Program-made: the position numbers and the translations under genes
NCBI GenBank assembly: GCA_944324835.1
Contig: CALUXV010000009.1
Span: 1-47,447 of the forward strand
DNA from: Candidatus Gastranaerophilales bacterium
GTDB lineage: Bacteria; Cyanobacteriota; Vampirovibrionia; Gastranaerophilales; Gastranaerophilaceae
DNA length: 47,447 bases
Direction of reading: 5' to 3'
Notes under the pieces: generated by a model
Told to the model about the DNA's origin: nothing
The model's database searches: none
What the model saw: the letters and a program-made list of their open reading frames with translations, nothing else
In this document: positions 24,382 through 33,243 of the stretch, one piece after another
Layout of the letters: each line of letters begins with the position of its first letter
Position numbering within the stretch: position 1 is the first letter of the stretch

Positions 24382-25308
24382 GTTGAATTCAGACATTATA
24401 CAGTAATGAAAAATGAAGCGGTGGACGCATTGGAATGCGAACCCGGTAAAATCTATGTAGACTGTACACTTGGCGGCGGCGGACATAGTGAACTTATATT
24501 AGAAAGAATATCGCCGACAGGGAAACTTTATGCTTTTGATATAGATGATGATGCTATTAATTACGCATCAGAACGACTAAAAAAATATGATAATTTAACG
24601 ATAATAAAAGATTCATATACCAATATAAAATCTCAAATGGCAGCTCACGGTGTTGATAAAATTACAGGCGGTGTTATTCTTGATTTAGGTGCATCATATC
24701 ATCAGTTAACAAAGGCAGAGAGAGGATTTTCGTTTATGCATGATGCCCCTCTTGATATGAGATTTGATATGGGAAGTGATTTTTCAGCGTATGATGTTGT
24801 AAACGGATATAGCGAAGATAAGCTTGTTGAGATATTTTCCGAGTATGGTGAAGAGAGATTTTCTAAACGGATTGCAAAGGCAATTGTAACAATTCGGCAA
24901 AAACAGCCAATCAAGACTACGCTTGAATTAGCGAATTTGATAGTTGAATCAACTCCTCGGATAAAAACTTCTATACACCCTGCAACTAGGGTATTTCAGG
25001 CGATAAGGATAGAGGTTAATGATGAACTTAAAAATGTAACTAAAATCTTAACAGATGTCTTGGATTTATTAGGGTATGGTGCTATAATATCTGTAATCAG
25101 TTTTCATTCCTTGGAGGATAGAATAGTCAAAAGACTGTTCAAATATGAGGCACAGAACTGTAGATGTAATAATCTGATATGTACTTGTGCACCACCAAGA
25201 ATAAGGCTTGTAAACAAAAAGCCTATTATGGCGTCGGAAGAGGAGATTAAAGAAAATCCACCGTCAAGGAGTGCAAAGCTCAGAGTCGTTAGGTGTATTA
25301 AAAAGTAG
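24379..25308 (+). CDS. rsmH: 16S rRNA (cytosine(1402)-N4)-methyltransferase
   Basis: RsmH (MraW) methylates C1402 in the ribosomal P site, 309 residues. Family motifs are HYTVMKNEAVDAL at the N-terminus, the SAM loop VDCTLGGGGHSELIL, GVILDLGASYHQL, GFSFMHDAPLDMRFDM and the C-terminal ISFHSLEDRIVKRLFK with PPSRSAKLRVV. Two adjacent Cys pairs (CRCNNLICTC) are also typical. It is followed by an FtsL-like gene, as in the division and cell wall cluster, but no other dcw genes are present here. Confidence 0.96.
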   Translation: MVEFRHYTVMKNEAVDALECEPGKIYVDCTLGGGGHSELILERISPTGKLYAFDIDDDAINYASERLKKYDNLTIIKDSYTNIKSQMAAHGVDKITGGVILDLGASYHQLTKAERGFSFMHDAPLDMRFDMGSDFSAYDVVNGYSEDKLVEIFSEYGEERFSKRIAKAIVTIRQKQPIKTTLELANLIVESTPRIKTSIHPATRVFQAIRIEVNDELKNVTKILTDVLDLLGYGAIISVISFHSLEDRIVKRLFKYEAQNCRCNNLICTCAPPRIRLVNKKPIMASEEEIKENPPSRSAKLRVVRCIKK

Positions 25309-25318
25309 GGTATTAACT

Positions 25319-25849
25319 TTGACTAGAAACTATACGAACAAATCAATTGCTGAAGAATATAATGCAGTTCAATATTATAATGTTTTAACTAATCCGATTC
25401 AGCAATCAACCAATGAACGTATTCAACATAACAGCGATTTGGGTTATATTAATACTAAGGGGAATAATTCTTCAGAAGTTATTGACGGATATTTTCCAAA
25501 AGAAAATTTAGTTAGGGCAATGGCAATAAAAAAAGTAAATAAAACATTATGCGGACTTTTATTATGTCTTATTTTCGTTTCGATTATAAGTTATTATTTT
25601 GTTGTCTCAAGTGAAATTAAACTTAATGAATATAGCCGCCAGACTATAATGTTGAATGATGAGAATGCAGAGTTGCAAAACCAGTTAGACCGTTTGAAAT
25701 CATTCAGTAATGTTGATATGACCATGCAAAAGAATAATTTACTCCAAAAACCGGATCATGTAATAGAGGCTCCGGAAGTTACAACAAACCAAACAAAACC
25801 GGTTAAATTTGAAACTGAACGGCCATTTTCCTGGTCAATCGGGTATTAA
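25319..25849 (+). CDS. FtsL/DivIC-like single-pass membrane protein
   Basis: A bitopic protein of about 176 residues from TTG 25319. It has a hydrophilic N-terminal region of roughly 75 residues, one membrane helix (TLCGLLLCLIFVSIISYYFV), and then a short coiled coil (SRQTIMLNDENAELQNQLDRL). The tail is low-complexity and Pro/Thr/Lys-rich. This topology and its place directly after rsmH are those of FtsL, the divisome protein, but sequence similarity is weak. An upstream GTG at 25271 would overlap rsmH by 38 bp; the TTG preceded by AGTAGGG is preferred. The transcript probably ends at 25875-25910. Confidence 0.6.
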   Translation: MTRNYTNKSIAEEYNAVQYYNVLTNPIQQSTNERIQHNSDLGYINTKGNNSSEVIDGYFPKENLVRAMAIKKVNKTLCGLLLCLIFVSIISYYFVVSSEIKLNEYSRQTIMLNDENAELQNQLDRLKSFSNVDMTMQKNNLLQKPDHVIEAPEVTTNQTKPVKFETERPFSWSIGY

Positions 25850-25874
25850 TACAAATTTAATTAAATTTGATAAA

Positions 25875-25910
25875 ATAAGCGGGCATAGTTTGTAAACCAT
25901 GCCCGCTTAT
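25875..25910. terminator. Bidirectional terminator between ftsL-like and ADH genes
   Basis: ATAAGCGGGCAT (25875-25886) is exactly complementary to 25899-25910, and an inner GTTT/AAAC extends the stem after one mismatch. The two genes converge here. The stem is GC-rich at its base and flanked by A/T-rich sequence, so it can stop transcription from either side. Confidence 0.85.
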
Positions 25911-25931
25911 CATATTAATCTATATTATTTA

Positions 25932-27131
25932 TTATAGAGATTCACGATAAATTGTAGCAACAGATTCTTTATCTGCTTTTGTTGGTGCAATACCTAACAA
26001 TCCATCTAAAGAAGGTGTTGTAAATGCAAGATTTGTTAATTTGTCAACATCTGTATCTGTAAACCCTTCATCTTTAAGTTTGTTTGGTACATCAACAGAT
26101 TTTAACCATTCATAAACTCCTGCAGCAGCTTTTTCTGAATCTGCAGCATCAGGTTTCAAGCCTGGAACAATTGGTTCTAGGATATATGCTAATGTATCAG
26201 CTTTTGCAGCATAGATATTTCTGATAACTGCCGGAAGTAAGATAGCAAGCCCTAAACCATGTGAAAAATCAGGTTTTACAGCACTTAGAGGGTGCTCAAG
26301 TGCGTGAGTATAATGTAATAGCCCATTATCAAATGCAACACCTGCCATCATTGCTGCATAACATAAGAAGTATCTTGCTTCTAAATCTTCTGCATTTGCA
26401 ATAGCTTTTGGTAGGTATTTCCCAACAAGTTCAATAACTTCTCTTGCTAAAGATATTGAATAAGGTGATGCTACAAGTGATGTTGCTGCTTCAACAACAT
26501 GGTTTACTGCATCAATAGAAACATATCTTGTTTGTTTAGGTGATAATTTTGCCATAAGTTTAGGGTCATCAATAGCGTATGTTGGATAAATACAATCATA
26601 CGCTATTGCCGGTTTATAATTTTTTTCTAAAATAGTTGCTACCGCAAATCTGTTTGTTTCAGAACCGGTTCCGTGAGTAAGGTTTATGGCAATAATAGGA
26701 GCAGCTTCTGCTGGTGTAAATTTAAATTCATAAATATCTGCTGCTGTTTTATCAGGGTACTTTAAAAGAATAGCAACTGATTTTCCTGCATCAGTAGGTG
26801 AACCACCGCCTATTGTAATAACAGCTTTAGCTCCAAATTCTTTTGCGATACCTGCAGCTTCATCAATGGCTTGAGTTGTCGGATTAGGAGTAACTTTGTC
26901 ATAGTTAACGTATCCGATACCATTATTTTTAAGAGCTTTTTCAACGTAATCCCAAGCTCCGGTTGATTTGTATGCATTGCGCCCGGACATAACAATTAAT
27001 TTGTCTATCCCTTTAGATTTAAGGTCTTTTGAGATATCTTCGATTTTCTCAATAGCGCCGCATCCAAAATATACAAGAGTTCTTGTTCTAATTTCGCGAA
27101 CCTGGTTAATATCTATGTCTTTTTCCCACAT
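25932..27131 (-). CDS. Iron-containing alcohol dehydrogenase
   Basis: A group III (iron-type) NAD(P)-dependent alcohol dehydrogenase of 399 residues. The nucleotide-binding GGGSPTDAGKS lies near residue 97. Metal ligands are visible as Asp and His in DAVNHVVEA, a His in HYTHALEHPLS and a His in FSHGLG. Substrate is not predictable; butanol- or ethanol-type fermentation enzymes belong here. I chose ATG 27131, which follows AAAGGAGAG on the minus strand, over an in-frame start 90 bp upstream whose added residues do not resemble the family. The gene stands alone, after the flagellar operon terminator. Confidence 0.9.
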   Translation of the reverse strand: MWEKDIDINQVREIRTRTLVYFGCGAIEKIEDISKDLKSKGIDKLIVMSGRNAYKSTGAWDYVEKALKNNGIGYVNYDKVTPNPTTQAIDEAAGIAKEFGAKAVITIGGGSPTDAGKSVAILLKYPDKTAADIYEFKFTPAEAAPIIAINLTHGTGSETNRFAVATILEKNYKPAIAYDCIYPTYAIDDPKLMAKLSPKQTRYVSIDAVNHVVEAATSLVASPYSISLAREVIELVGKYLPKAIANAEDLEARYFLCYAAMMAGVAFDNGLLHYTHALEHPLSAVKPDFSHGLGLAILLPAVIRNIYAAKADTLAYILEPIVPGLKPDAADSEKAAAGVYEWLKSVDVPNKLKDEGFTDTDVDKLTNLAFTTPSLDGLLGIAPTKADKESVATIYRESL

Positions 27132-27419
27132 AAAACTCTCCTTTCTTTTTATTTCAATAAAATTATAACATAAATGAGTATAATAAAACGCTGGTAGATT
27201 TAAACCAAATCGTACTTTCAATATTTATATACGGTTCGCCGAACAAGTTCGGGCTCACCTGTCTTAGATTATTGGTAGTTCAGGGGTAAAGGGATAAATA
27301 AAGAAATATTATGTATAATGAACAGAATGGTTTGGTGTTGATGTCTTGTAGCAACAAATTAAACTAGTAGAATTAAACCAAACCGGAAATAAAACGTAAC
27401 CTGTCTACGCACGTAGTGC
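27132..27419. other. Intergenic region upstream of ADH with possible structured RNA
   Basis: No clear gene is present. On the minus strand TATAAT and TATACT near 27160-27185 are candidate ADH -10 elements. On the plus strand TATAAT (27314-27319) precedes GGTTTGGT (27329-27336), which pairs with ACCAAACC (27377-27384), with an inner TGTTG/CAACA. GCAC-gta-GTGC (27409-27419) follows. This could be a small RNA or a decayed repeat; it has no T-tract on the plus strand. Confidence 0.3.
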
Positions 27420-27444
27420 AAAAAAAAGGACAAAGATTGTCCTT
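27420..27444 (-). terminator. Terminator of the flagellar operon
   Basis: On the minus strand, AAGGACA-atctt-TGTCCTT (27444 to 27426) forms a perfect 7-bp stem followed by a run of eight T (27427-27420). It lies about 37 bp after the flgL stop codon and is a typical intrinsic terminator for the flgF-to-flgL transcript. Confidence 0.9.
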
Positions 27445-27480
27445 AATAAATGGTAAGTATTATTTATTATTTTATTTTTA

Positions 27481-28584
27481 TTACATATAATTCAATAATG
27501 ACATTGACATAATAGAAGAAGATGCCTGCATGCTTGCTTGATATGCCATTTGGCTTGAGTACCAATCACTAATTGCTTCTGTTAAATCTAAATCTTGTAT
27601 CCCTGAAATATAATCTTTAAGATTCAATTTATTGTCTGCCAGTGATTCATCTGACATTTCAAGTTTATTAATATCGGCACCAAAACTTTCATTCACTTGA
27701 ACCATTTTATCCATAGCGGTAGCGAATCCATCTAATAATCCGTTAATAGTGTCATAGCAAGTACTAATTTCATTTGCTAAAGCATCTTTGTCGGCTTGTG
27801 GAGTCCCTTCAGGTAAATTTTCCTGTTCTTCATATTTTTCTATTGTATCGCTTATTGCATTTCTAAGATTTATTAATTCTCCCATAATGCCGTTTGATTC
27901 ATTTACTTGGTATGTCGGATTTCCTTCTGCATCGAGTACCGGTGTTGTTCCGTCTGCTTGGAATACAGGTTCGACATCACAGTTTCCAAAGGCTTCTGCC
28001 CCTGTAACGTTCATTGTTTCAAATACGCCATCTGCAATTTCAAGCTGTCGCTGCCATTCTCCATCAATTGGTGTTCCGGTATATTTTATCCCGATAATTT
28101 CTTCTGTCGGGTTCCCATCTGCATCAATTCCGTATTGAATTTCGTAAGGCGGAGTTTTGGTGTTTGTTCCTCCAAAAATATAATTTCCATTATAACTGGT
28201 ATTGGCTAAATCAACTACTGATTCTATAATTTGATCTAATTCAGTTAATGTTGCTTGAAGGGTACTTTTTGTAGATGTTCCATTCGCAGCGGTTGTTGCT
28301 AAATCTTTTGCACGTTGTGCTCTTTCATGGATTAAATCAATTGTTTCTGATGTTTGGGTAATTTCATTTGTTAATGAACCAATATTAGCACTCCATATAT
28401 CAATTCGGTTTATTAATCTGTTGGAATTAAATATATTGATTGCTTGAATAGGATCATCAAATATTGAATTAATTTTTTTCCCTGTAGATAATTGTTCGGT
28501 TAATTTTGAATAATCCGCATAATTTTGTTGGATATATCCGACTAATGAATTATTTACTGTTGTTGAAGTTACTCTATCTATCAT
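27481..28584 (-). CDS. flgL: Flagellar hook-associated protein 3 (FlgL)
   Basis: FlgL joins the hook to the filament. The 367-residue protein has the flagellin-like N-terminal helical domain (YIQQNYADYSKLTEQLSTGKKINSIFDDPIQAINI, motif STGKKINSIFDDP). The variable middle contains a Pro/Glu-rich insertion. The C-terminal helical region ends YQASMQASSSIMSMSLLNYM. Terminal helices of this kind mediate axial polymerisation. It is the last gene of the operon, 11 bp after flgK, and precedes the terminator at 27420-27444. Confidence 0.92.
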   Translation of the reverse strand: MIDRVTSTTVNNSLVGYIQQNYADYSKLTEQLSTGKKINSIFDDPIQAINIFNSNRLINRIDIWSANIGSLTNEITQTSETIDLIHERAQRAKDLATTAANGTSTKSTLQATLTELDQIIESVVDLANTSYNGNYIFGGTNTKTPPYEIQYGIDADGNPTEEIIGIKYTGTPIDGEWQRQLEIADGVFETMNVTGAEAFGNCDVEPVFQADGTTPVLDAEGNPTYQVNESNGIMGELINLRNAISDTIEKYEEQENLPEGTPQADKDALANEISTCYDTINGLLDGFATAMDKMVQVNESFGADINKLEMSDESLADNKLNLKDYISGIQDLDLTEAISDWYSSQMAYQASMQASSSIMSMSLLNYM

Positions 28585-28595
28585 TTAATTATCCT

Positions 28596-30215
28596 TTATA
28601 ATCCTAAATTTACAAGAGTATCCAGAAGAGTATTACAAGTCGTAAATACTCTTGCTGATGCTGAATATGCAGTTTGGAACTTTACTAAATCAGTTAATTC
28701 TTCATTCAAATCGACGCTTGTTTGTTCTGCAGTTTTGTTGTCGAGTGATTGAACTACAGCATCTTGTGCATCAGCAGCATTTGTGCTGGATGTCAAAGCG
28801 GCATTAACTTTGCTTATAATTCCGCTGTAGTAATCTGATAGCGGAATATTACCAATCCCATCGAATGCAGGTGATGTAGCATTTGTTTTCGTATCAATCA
28901 TTGCTATAATATTATTTGCATTTCCAACTGCATTTAAATCAATATTTGCCAGAGGATCAGGTGCTGTAGGGTCATAATCCTCAAAATATGCCGCCGCAAT
29001 TTTGTTATAACCATCACCTTCTGTTAAAAGGCTGTTTATACAAATATTACCTGCTGTAACTTCTGCAGAACCATCGTTTGTTGTAAATATTACGTATTGT
29101 TCTAAATCAGTATTTGATAATTGAACTTTTCCGTCGACACTTTCAAGATAAAATGCTCCTTCACGAGTTTGTAGTTCATTAAATACGTCTGCAATTGTTT
29201 GAGCCAGTGTATCTAAATTTTCAATCACCGAATAAACATTTACTCCATCTCCCGGAGTTGCAGCATCAATAATTCCTCCAATTTTACCGGCATCAAATCT
29301 GTTATTTACATTTTCTATAACACTGCCATTTTCTTTTATAAGTCTAACGACAGCATTACATTCATTTTTATTTTCAATTCCGTTTTGCTGACAGTATTCA
29401 TCATATTTAGCAGCAGTTTGTAAATCAAATGTTGCAAGAACTTTATTGCCGCTGACAATTTTTGTTCCCCCAAGGGTAAGTGTTACAGAACCATCATCAT
29501 GAATGGTGGTTTTAAAGTCCGCAAGTTTTGCAATTTCATTTAACAATACATCTCTGCGGTCTAATAAATTATTATTTTCTAAAGTCCCTGTGTTAGAATT
29601 ACTAAGTTGTTTGTTTAAATTTGCTAATTGCTGTAAATAATCATTAAGACTATTTATTGAAGTATTAAGTTCTGATTGTTGTAATAATTCAGGGGATGAA
29701 CCATCTCCTACACCAAGATTCTTCATATTTTCCAATTTTTTGGAAATATGATTCATTGAATTTGTCAGAGTACCTGCTGCTTCAAGAAAATTTATTCTTG
29801 CACTCATATCTGATGGGTACTGATTAAGATTGTCGAGGGCTTCATAAAATCCTTCTAGCGCAGAATCCAGCCCATTGCCTCCAAGTTCATCAAACATTTC
29901 TGCTAAATCAGATATTGCTTGTTTTTGTTGATCTAAATATGCCTGATCTGTTAATTGGTCACGGTAATATGAGCCAATAAAATTAGTTGTATAACGTGTA
30001 ACACTAATTGCTTCAACTCCGGCACTTGTTTTAACCTGATTATAAACATTATTACCAATAGGTAAATCCAGAGTTAAAGTACCAAGGTTCAGTTTTTGTT
30101 TATGGTACCCTTCAGTATTCATATTGGAAATGTTATTTGAAACAATATTAATCCCAGCTTGATGAACTTTTAATGCTGAAGATGACATATTTAATGCTGA
30201 AAATAGGTTCGCCAT
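28596..30215 (-). CDS. flgK: Flagellar hook-associated protein 1 (FlgK)
   Basis: FlgK is the first hook-filament junction protein, 539 residues. The N-terminus has the rod/hook family motif SSSALKVHQAGINIVSNNISNMNTEGYHKQ. The C-terminus (VDLNEELTDLVKFQTAYSASARVFTTCNTLLDTLVNL) matches the axial-protein helix. Central domains are less conserved. It lies 13 bp downstream of the FlgN-like gene that should encode its export chaperone. Confidence 0.94.
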   Translation of the reverse strand: MANLFSALNMSSSALKVHQAGINIVSNNISNMNTEGYHKQKLNLGTLTLDLPIGNNVYNQVKTSAGVEAISVTRYTTNFIGSYYRDQLTDQAYLDQQKQAISDLAEMFDELGGNGLDSALEGFYEALDNLNQYPSDMSARINFLEAAGTLTNSMNHISKKLENMKNLGVGDGSSPELLQQSELNTSINSLNDYLQQLANLNKQLSNSNTGTLENNNLLDRRDVLLNEIAKLADFKTTIHDDGSVTLTLGGTKIVSGNKVLATFDLQTAAKYDEYCQQNGIENKNECNAVVRLIKENGSVIENVNNRFDAGKIGGIIDAATPGDGVNVYSVIENLDTLAQTIADVFNELQTREGAFYLESVDGKVQLSNTDLEQYVIFTTNDGSAEVTAGNICINSLLTEGDGYNKIAAAYFEDYDPTAPDPLANIDLNAVGNANNIIAMIDTKTNATSPAFDGIGNIPLSDYYSGIISKVNAALTSSTNAADAQDAVVQSLDNKTAEQTSVDLNEELTDLVKFQTAYSASARVFTTCNTLLDTLVNLGL

Positions 30216-30228
30216 TTAAAATCCCCGA

Positions 30229-30726
30229 TTATACATCTTTTATTATTGTACTCATTTCCATATTGGAAGTTTCTTCTTTGCCGTTTTGAGAATAACTTGT
30301 ACCTTTAGGCGCACAAGCATCAATAATTATTCCAAGTGACTTATCTGCAAGGGTCATACCATGTTTAATTAGTTTAATATTAGTAAGGTTAAGTACAGAT
30401 ATTGCACTTGAAATACTGTTTAATTTTGCTTGTTGTTCTTTTAATTTACTTGAATATTTATGACAATATTTTTCTGATAATTCAATTAACTTTGTCATAC
30501 TAGGTGCATCTTCACCAAGCATTTTTATTGCATCAAGTCTTAAAAGATCAATTTTTTTAATATTTTCATAGTTCTCAATGATTTTAGTATCAACTTTGGA
30601 AAGAGACATAATATCGTTCTTTACAAGAATTGCTCTTTTTTCTGTATACAAATCTCTCATTTCTGTATAGAGTTTGATTTCTTTATCCAAGATTTCTACT
30701 AAATTCTTAAAAATTTCTTCGTACAT
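30229..30726 (-). CDS. flgN: FlgN-like flagellar export chaperone
   Basis: A 165-residue helical protein with no signal peptide. The first 130 residues are heptad-rich (NLVEILDKEIKLYTEMRDLYTEKRAILVKND). The position between FlgM-like and FlgK genes and the helical pattern fit FlgN, the chaperone for FlgK and FlgL before secretion. Identity is by context and fold pattern; sequence conservation in this family is low. The tail after residue 140 is polar and probably disordered. Confidence 0.75.
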   Translation of the reverse strand: MYEEIFKNLVEILDKEIKLYTEMRDLYTEKRAILVKNDIMSLSKVDTKIIENYENIKKIDLLRLDAIKMLGEDAPSMTKLIELSEKYCHKYSSKLKEQQAKLNSISSAISVLNLTNIKLIKHGMTLADKSLGIIIDACAPKGTSYSQNGKEETSNMEMSTIIKDV

Positions 30727-30739
30727 AATTTCCGCCCCT

Positions 30740-31015
30740 TTATGCTATATAATCTGCAATTACACTCCTGCCATAGGTTAAACCGTATTTTATATCATCA
30801 TCTGTAAGATTTGTTTCCCCGACTTTTTTTGCACAATCTCTTATTTCTGTCATATTAATATCTTTTAATAAGCTGTCATTATCTGATAGATTAATCCCGT
30901 TTGATGTATTTAAATCAGTATGCACCGGTTTATTGTTTACGGAGGATTCCGATTTAAATGCATTTAATGCACTTATCATTTGTAATGAACTGTTACCGCT
31001 TATTGATGATACCAT
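30740..31015 (-). CDS. Small protein in the FlgM position (possible anti-sigma-28)
   Basis: A 91-residue hydrophilic protein between flgJ and flgN, where FlgM (anti-sigma factor for FliA) is found in many operons. The length and disordered Ser/Asn-rich N-terminal half fit FlgM. The C-terminal half (NMTEIRDCAKKVGETNLTDD and IKYGLTYGRSVIADYIA) is predicted helical but lacks a clear match to the usual FlgM motif. It could be a divergent FlgM or a lineage-specific flagellar regulator. Confidence 0.5.
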   Translation of the reverse strand: MVSSISGNSSLQMISALNAFKSESSVNNKPVHTDLNTSNGINLSDNDSLLKDINMTEIRDCAKKVGETNLTDDDIKYGLTYGRSVIADYIA

Positions 31016-31045
31016 TTTATTTTTTTCCTTTATTTTTGTCCAAGT

Positions 31046-31402
31046 CTATTTAACGTATTTTTCCATTTGTGCATAAATTTGTTTTGCAAAACCAAATGAT
31101 GTATTCGGATTGCTTGCCAAATCATGTCCCATTTGCTGATACATATATGGTTTGAATGAATCTAAGTAACCTCCGGATTTTTCTTCAAACAGGCTGCCTG
31201 TTTTATCAACAGTTTCTTCCATTGATGAAAGTATTTTAGTAATAAATATTGATTCAAATTCTTGTGCCGCTTTCATCAACTGTTCTTTGTTATCTCCGGA
31301 ATTTTTAATTCGATTATAAATCTCTTGTTCACCACTTACAGCACTTGTATTAAGTGCATTTGATGTCATTCCGTTTATCATATTAGAAGATGTTATATCC
31401 AT
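31046..31402 (-). CDS. flgJ: FlgJ-type rod-binding protein, no muramidase domain
   Basis: A 118-residue protein that corresponds only to the N-terminal rod-binding domain of FlgJ: AAQEFESIFITKILSSMEETV and YLDSFKPYMYQQMGHDLA, with a final FGFAKQIYAQMEKYV. The peptidoglycan hydrolase domain found in enterobacterial FlgJ is missing. A lytic transglycosylase is encoded separately at the head of the same operon (35623-36201) and probably supplies that activity. It starts 9 bp after flgI. Confidence 0.88.
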   Translation of the reverse strand: MDITSSNMINGMTSNALNTSAVSGEQEIYNRIKNSGDNKEQLMKAAQEFESIFITKILSSMEETVDKTGSLFEEKSGGYLDSFKPYMYQQMGHDLASNPNTSFGFAKQIYAQMEKYVK

Positions 31403-31411
31403 GTTTTATCC

Positions 31412-32521
31412 TTATATAACTACTAAATCTGCTTGCAGGCTTCCTGCTTTTTTCAATGCTTGTAAAATTGATATCAAGTCAATCGGAGCAACACCGATTG
31501 CATTCAATGCTTTAACTAAATCATTTAAATTGCTGTTTGCCGGCATGTTAACCAAGCTTGCATTTGATTTTTGAACGTCAACTGTTGGATTGGCAAAGCC
31601 AACTGTTGCCCCTGCAGCAAACGGATTTGGCTGCGAAACTTCGTTATTCGGAGTAACCGTTACCGTAATATTCCCGTGTGCAACCGCAGCCGGAAGAAGT
31701 TTTACATCACTGCCTATAACAACTGTACCGGTACGTTCGTTAACAACAACTCTAGCCGGTTCAACTGTCGGATTTACTTCAATATTTTCAATGATTGATA
31801 AGAATCTTACTCTGTCATTTTGATATTTAGAAGGAACATTTATTACAACAGAACTGCCGTCAATGGCTTTTGCCGGACAAACTGTATTAGATATTGTTTG
31901 AGCAATTCTTGATGCCATTGTGTAATCTGATTTGTCCATTGACACTGTAATGGTTCCTTCATCTCCGATTTGTGTATCAATATCACGTTCCATAATTGCA
32001 CCGCCAGGAACTCTACCGGTTGAAGTTATTGCCGTTCTTTTTGAAGCAGAACCTGCAATTTTATTTATACCGCCGACTGATACGGGGCCTTGTGCTACTG
32101 CAACAGCTTCTCCGTTTGGAGCTTTAAGAATTGTTTGTACCAATACACCGCCTTCTAAACTTTTTGCATCGGCTATAGTTGAAACAGTACAATCAATTTT
32201 GTCCCCGTTTTTAGCAAACGGCGGAACAGTTGCTGTAACAATAACAGCCGCTGAAGAACCTTTTTGGATGTAGTTTTCCTGATCAATTACCGTTCCTAAG
32301 TTTCTGATTAGCATTCTGTTTGTAATTTGAGTTGAACGAGAGTTGTCACCTGTTCCCGGCAGGCCAACTACAACACCGTAACCTACTATTTGGTTTTCAC
32401 GAACACCTTTTACGTGTACCAGATTCCCGATTCTGACAGGTGCTGCAGCTGATGCGGTTAATATTGGTGTTCCTATCCAGCTTAGTAATATTAATGTTAT
32501 TGTTAGTATTTTTTTTATCAT
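31412..32521 (-). CDS. flgI: Flagellar P-ring protein (FlgI)
   Basis: FlgI forms the periplasmic ring around the rod. From ATG 32521 the product has 369 residues, beginning with a signal peptide (MIKKILTITLILLSWIGTPI then LTASAAAP). The mature family motif VRIGNLVHVKGVRENQIVGYGVVVGLPGTGD follows, given here as KGVRENQIVGYG and GLPGTGD. Conserved ASKRTAITSTGRVPGGAIMERD and VVNERTGTVVIG follow. A longer frame from 32587 adds 22 hydrophilic residues and also has a ribosome binding site. The signal peptide makes the shorter start more likely, but this is not settled. Confidence 0.92.
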   Translation of the reverse strand: MIKKILTITLILLSWIGTPILTASAAAPVRIGNLVHVKGVRENQIVGYGVVVGLPGTGDNSRSTQITNRMLIRNLGTVIDQENYIQKGSSAAVIVTATVPPFAKNGDKIDCTVSTIADAKSLEGGVLVQTILKAPNGEAVAVAQGPVSVGGINKIAGSASKRTAITSTGRVPGGAIMERDIDTQIGDEGTITVSMDKSDYTMASRIAQTISNTVCPAKAIDGSSVVINVPSKYQNDRVRFLSIIENIEVNPTVEPARVVVNERTGTVVIGSDVKLLPAAVAHGNITVTVTPNNEVSQPNPFAAGATVGFANPTVDVQKSNASLVNMPANSNLNDLVKALNAIGVAPIDLISILQALKKAGSLQADLVVI

Positions 32522-32597
32522 TTTGTTATTTATCCTTTGATTATTTTTATTCTTTTCAATATCTGTTTGAATTGAAACTTTACCCATACATTTACCT

Positions 32598-33224
32598 CTA
32601 GAACAGGTATTTGATAAGTCTGTTGAATATACCTTCGTTTTGACCTCTGGAGATAGTTCCTCTGCCTGATAGTGCGAATTGAAGATTCGCTACATTGTAT
32701 GAATAAACTTGTCCGTTTTGGTCAATCCATCTAGGGTCAACAAGCCCTGTTACAATTAAATCTAAGCGTTCGTTTCCGTTAATAAGTGTTTTTTTCCCTT
32801 GAACGGATAAATTACCATTAGGCATTTGTTGTACTACTTGAACAGCAATTGTATCCCCGTAAGAAAAAGTTCTTCCTCCTTGTGCTGCCGACGTAACTTC
32901 ATTACTTCCGCCATATCCGTCAGCATTTTTTAAGAAATTTAAACTTAACCAATCTCTAAGGAATGATGTAAAAGTATCAGTTGTTGTACTTGTTTTTGAT
33001 GTTGAGTAGTTCAAATTGTCGTTAATTGTAATATCTTCGCTCATAATGATTGATATTAAATCTCCGATTTGACGGGCTTGAACACCGCTGAATAAAGATT
33101 TTGGCGCACCTCCGTAATTTGCGTTCGCTCCCAGTACAAATAATGATTCTGCATTTGCAGTTGTGTATATATTTATAAGTACTGTTACTATCATTGCTAT
33201 TAATACTAATACTTTTTTAATCAT
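32598..33224 (-). CDS. flgH: Flagellar L-ring protein (FlgH), apparently not a lipoprotein
   Basis: FlgH builds the outer-membrane bushing for the rod. The 208-residue product has a signal peptide ending TTANA followed by ESLFVLGANANYG. The family body includes RQIGDLISIIMSEDITINDN, GNLSVQGKKTLINGNE and GLVDPRWIDQNGQVYS. Most FlgH proteins are lipoproteins with an LxxC box; here no cysteine is seen at the cleavage site, so the protein would not be lipidated. Presence of FlgH and FlgI together implies an outer membrane. Confidence 0.93.
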   Translation of the reverse strand: MIKKVLVLIAMIVTVLINIYTTANAESLFVLGANANYGGAPKSLFSGVQARQIGDLISIIMSEDITINDNLNYSTSKTSTTTDTFTSFLRDWLSLNFLKNADGYGGSNEVTSAAQGGRTFSYGDTIAVQVVQQMPNGNLSVQGKKTLINGNERLDLIVTGLVDPRWIDQNGQVYSYNVANLQFALSGRGTISRGQNEGIFNRLIKYLF

Positions 33225-33243
33225 TTTCTTCTTACCTAAGTTT

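Noticed and set aside
27318-27342. Leader peptide MNRMVWC before ADH
   Set aside because: It lies on the opposite strand to ADH, overlaps a -10 box, and has no ribosome binding site.
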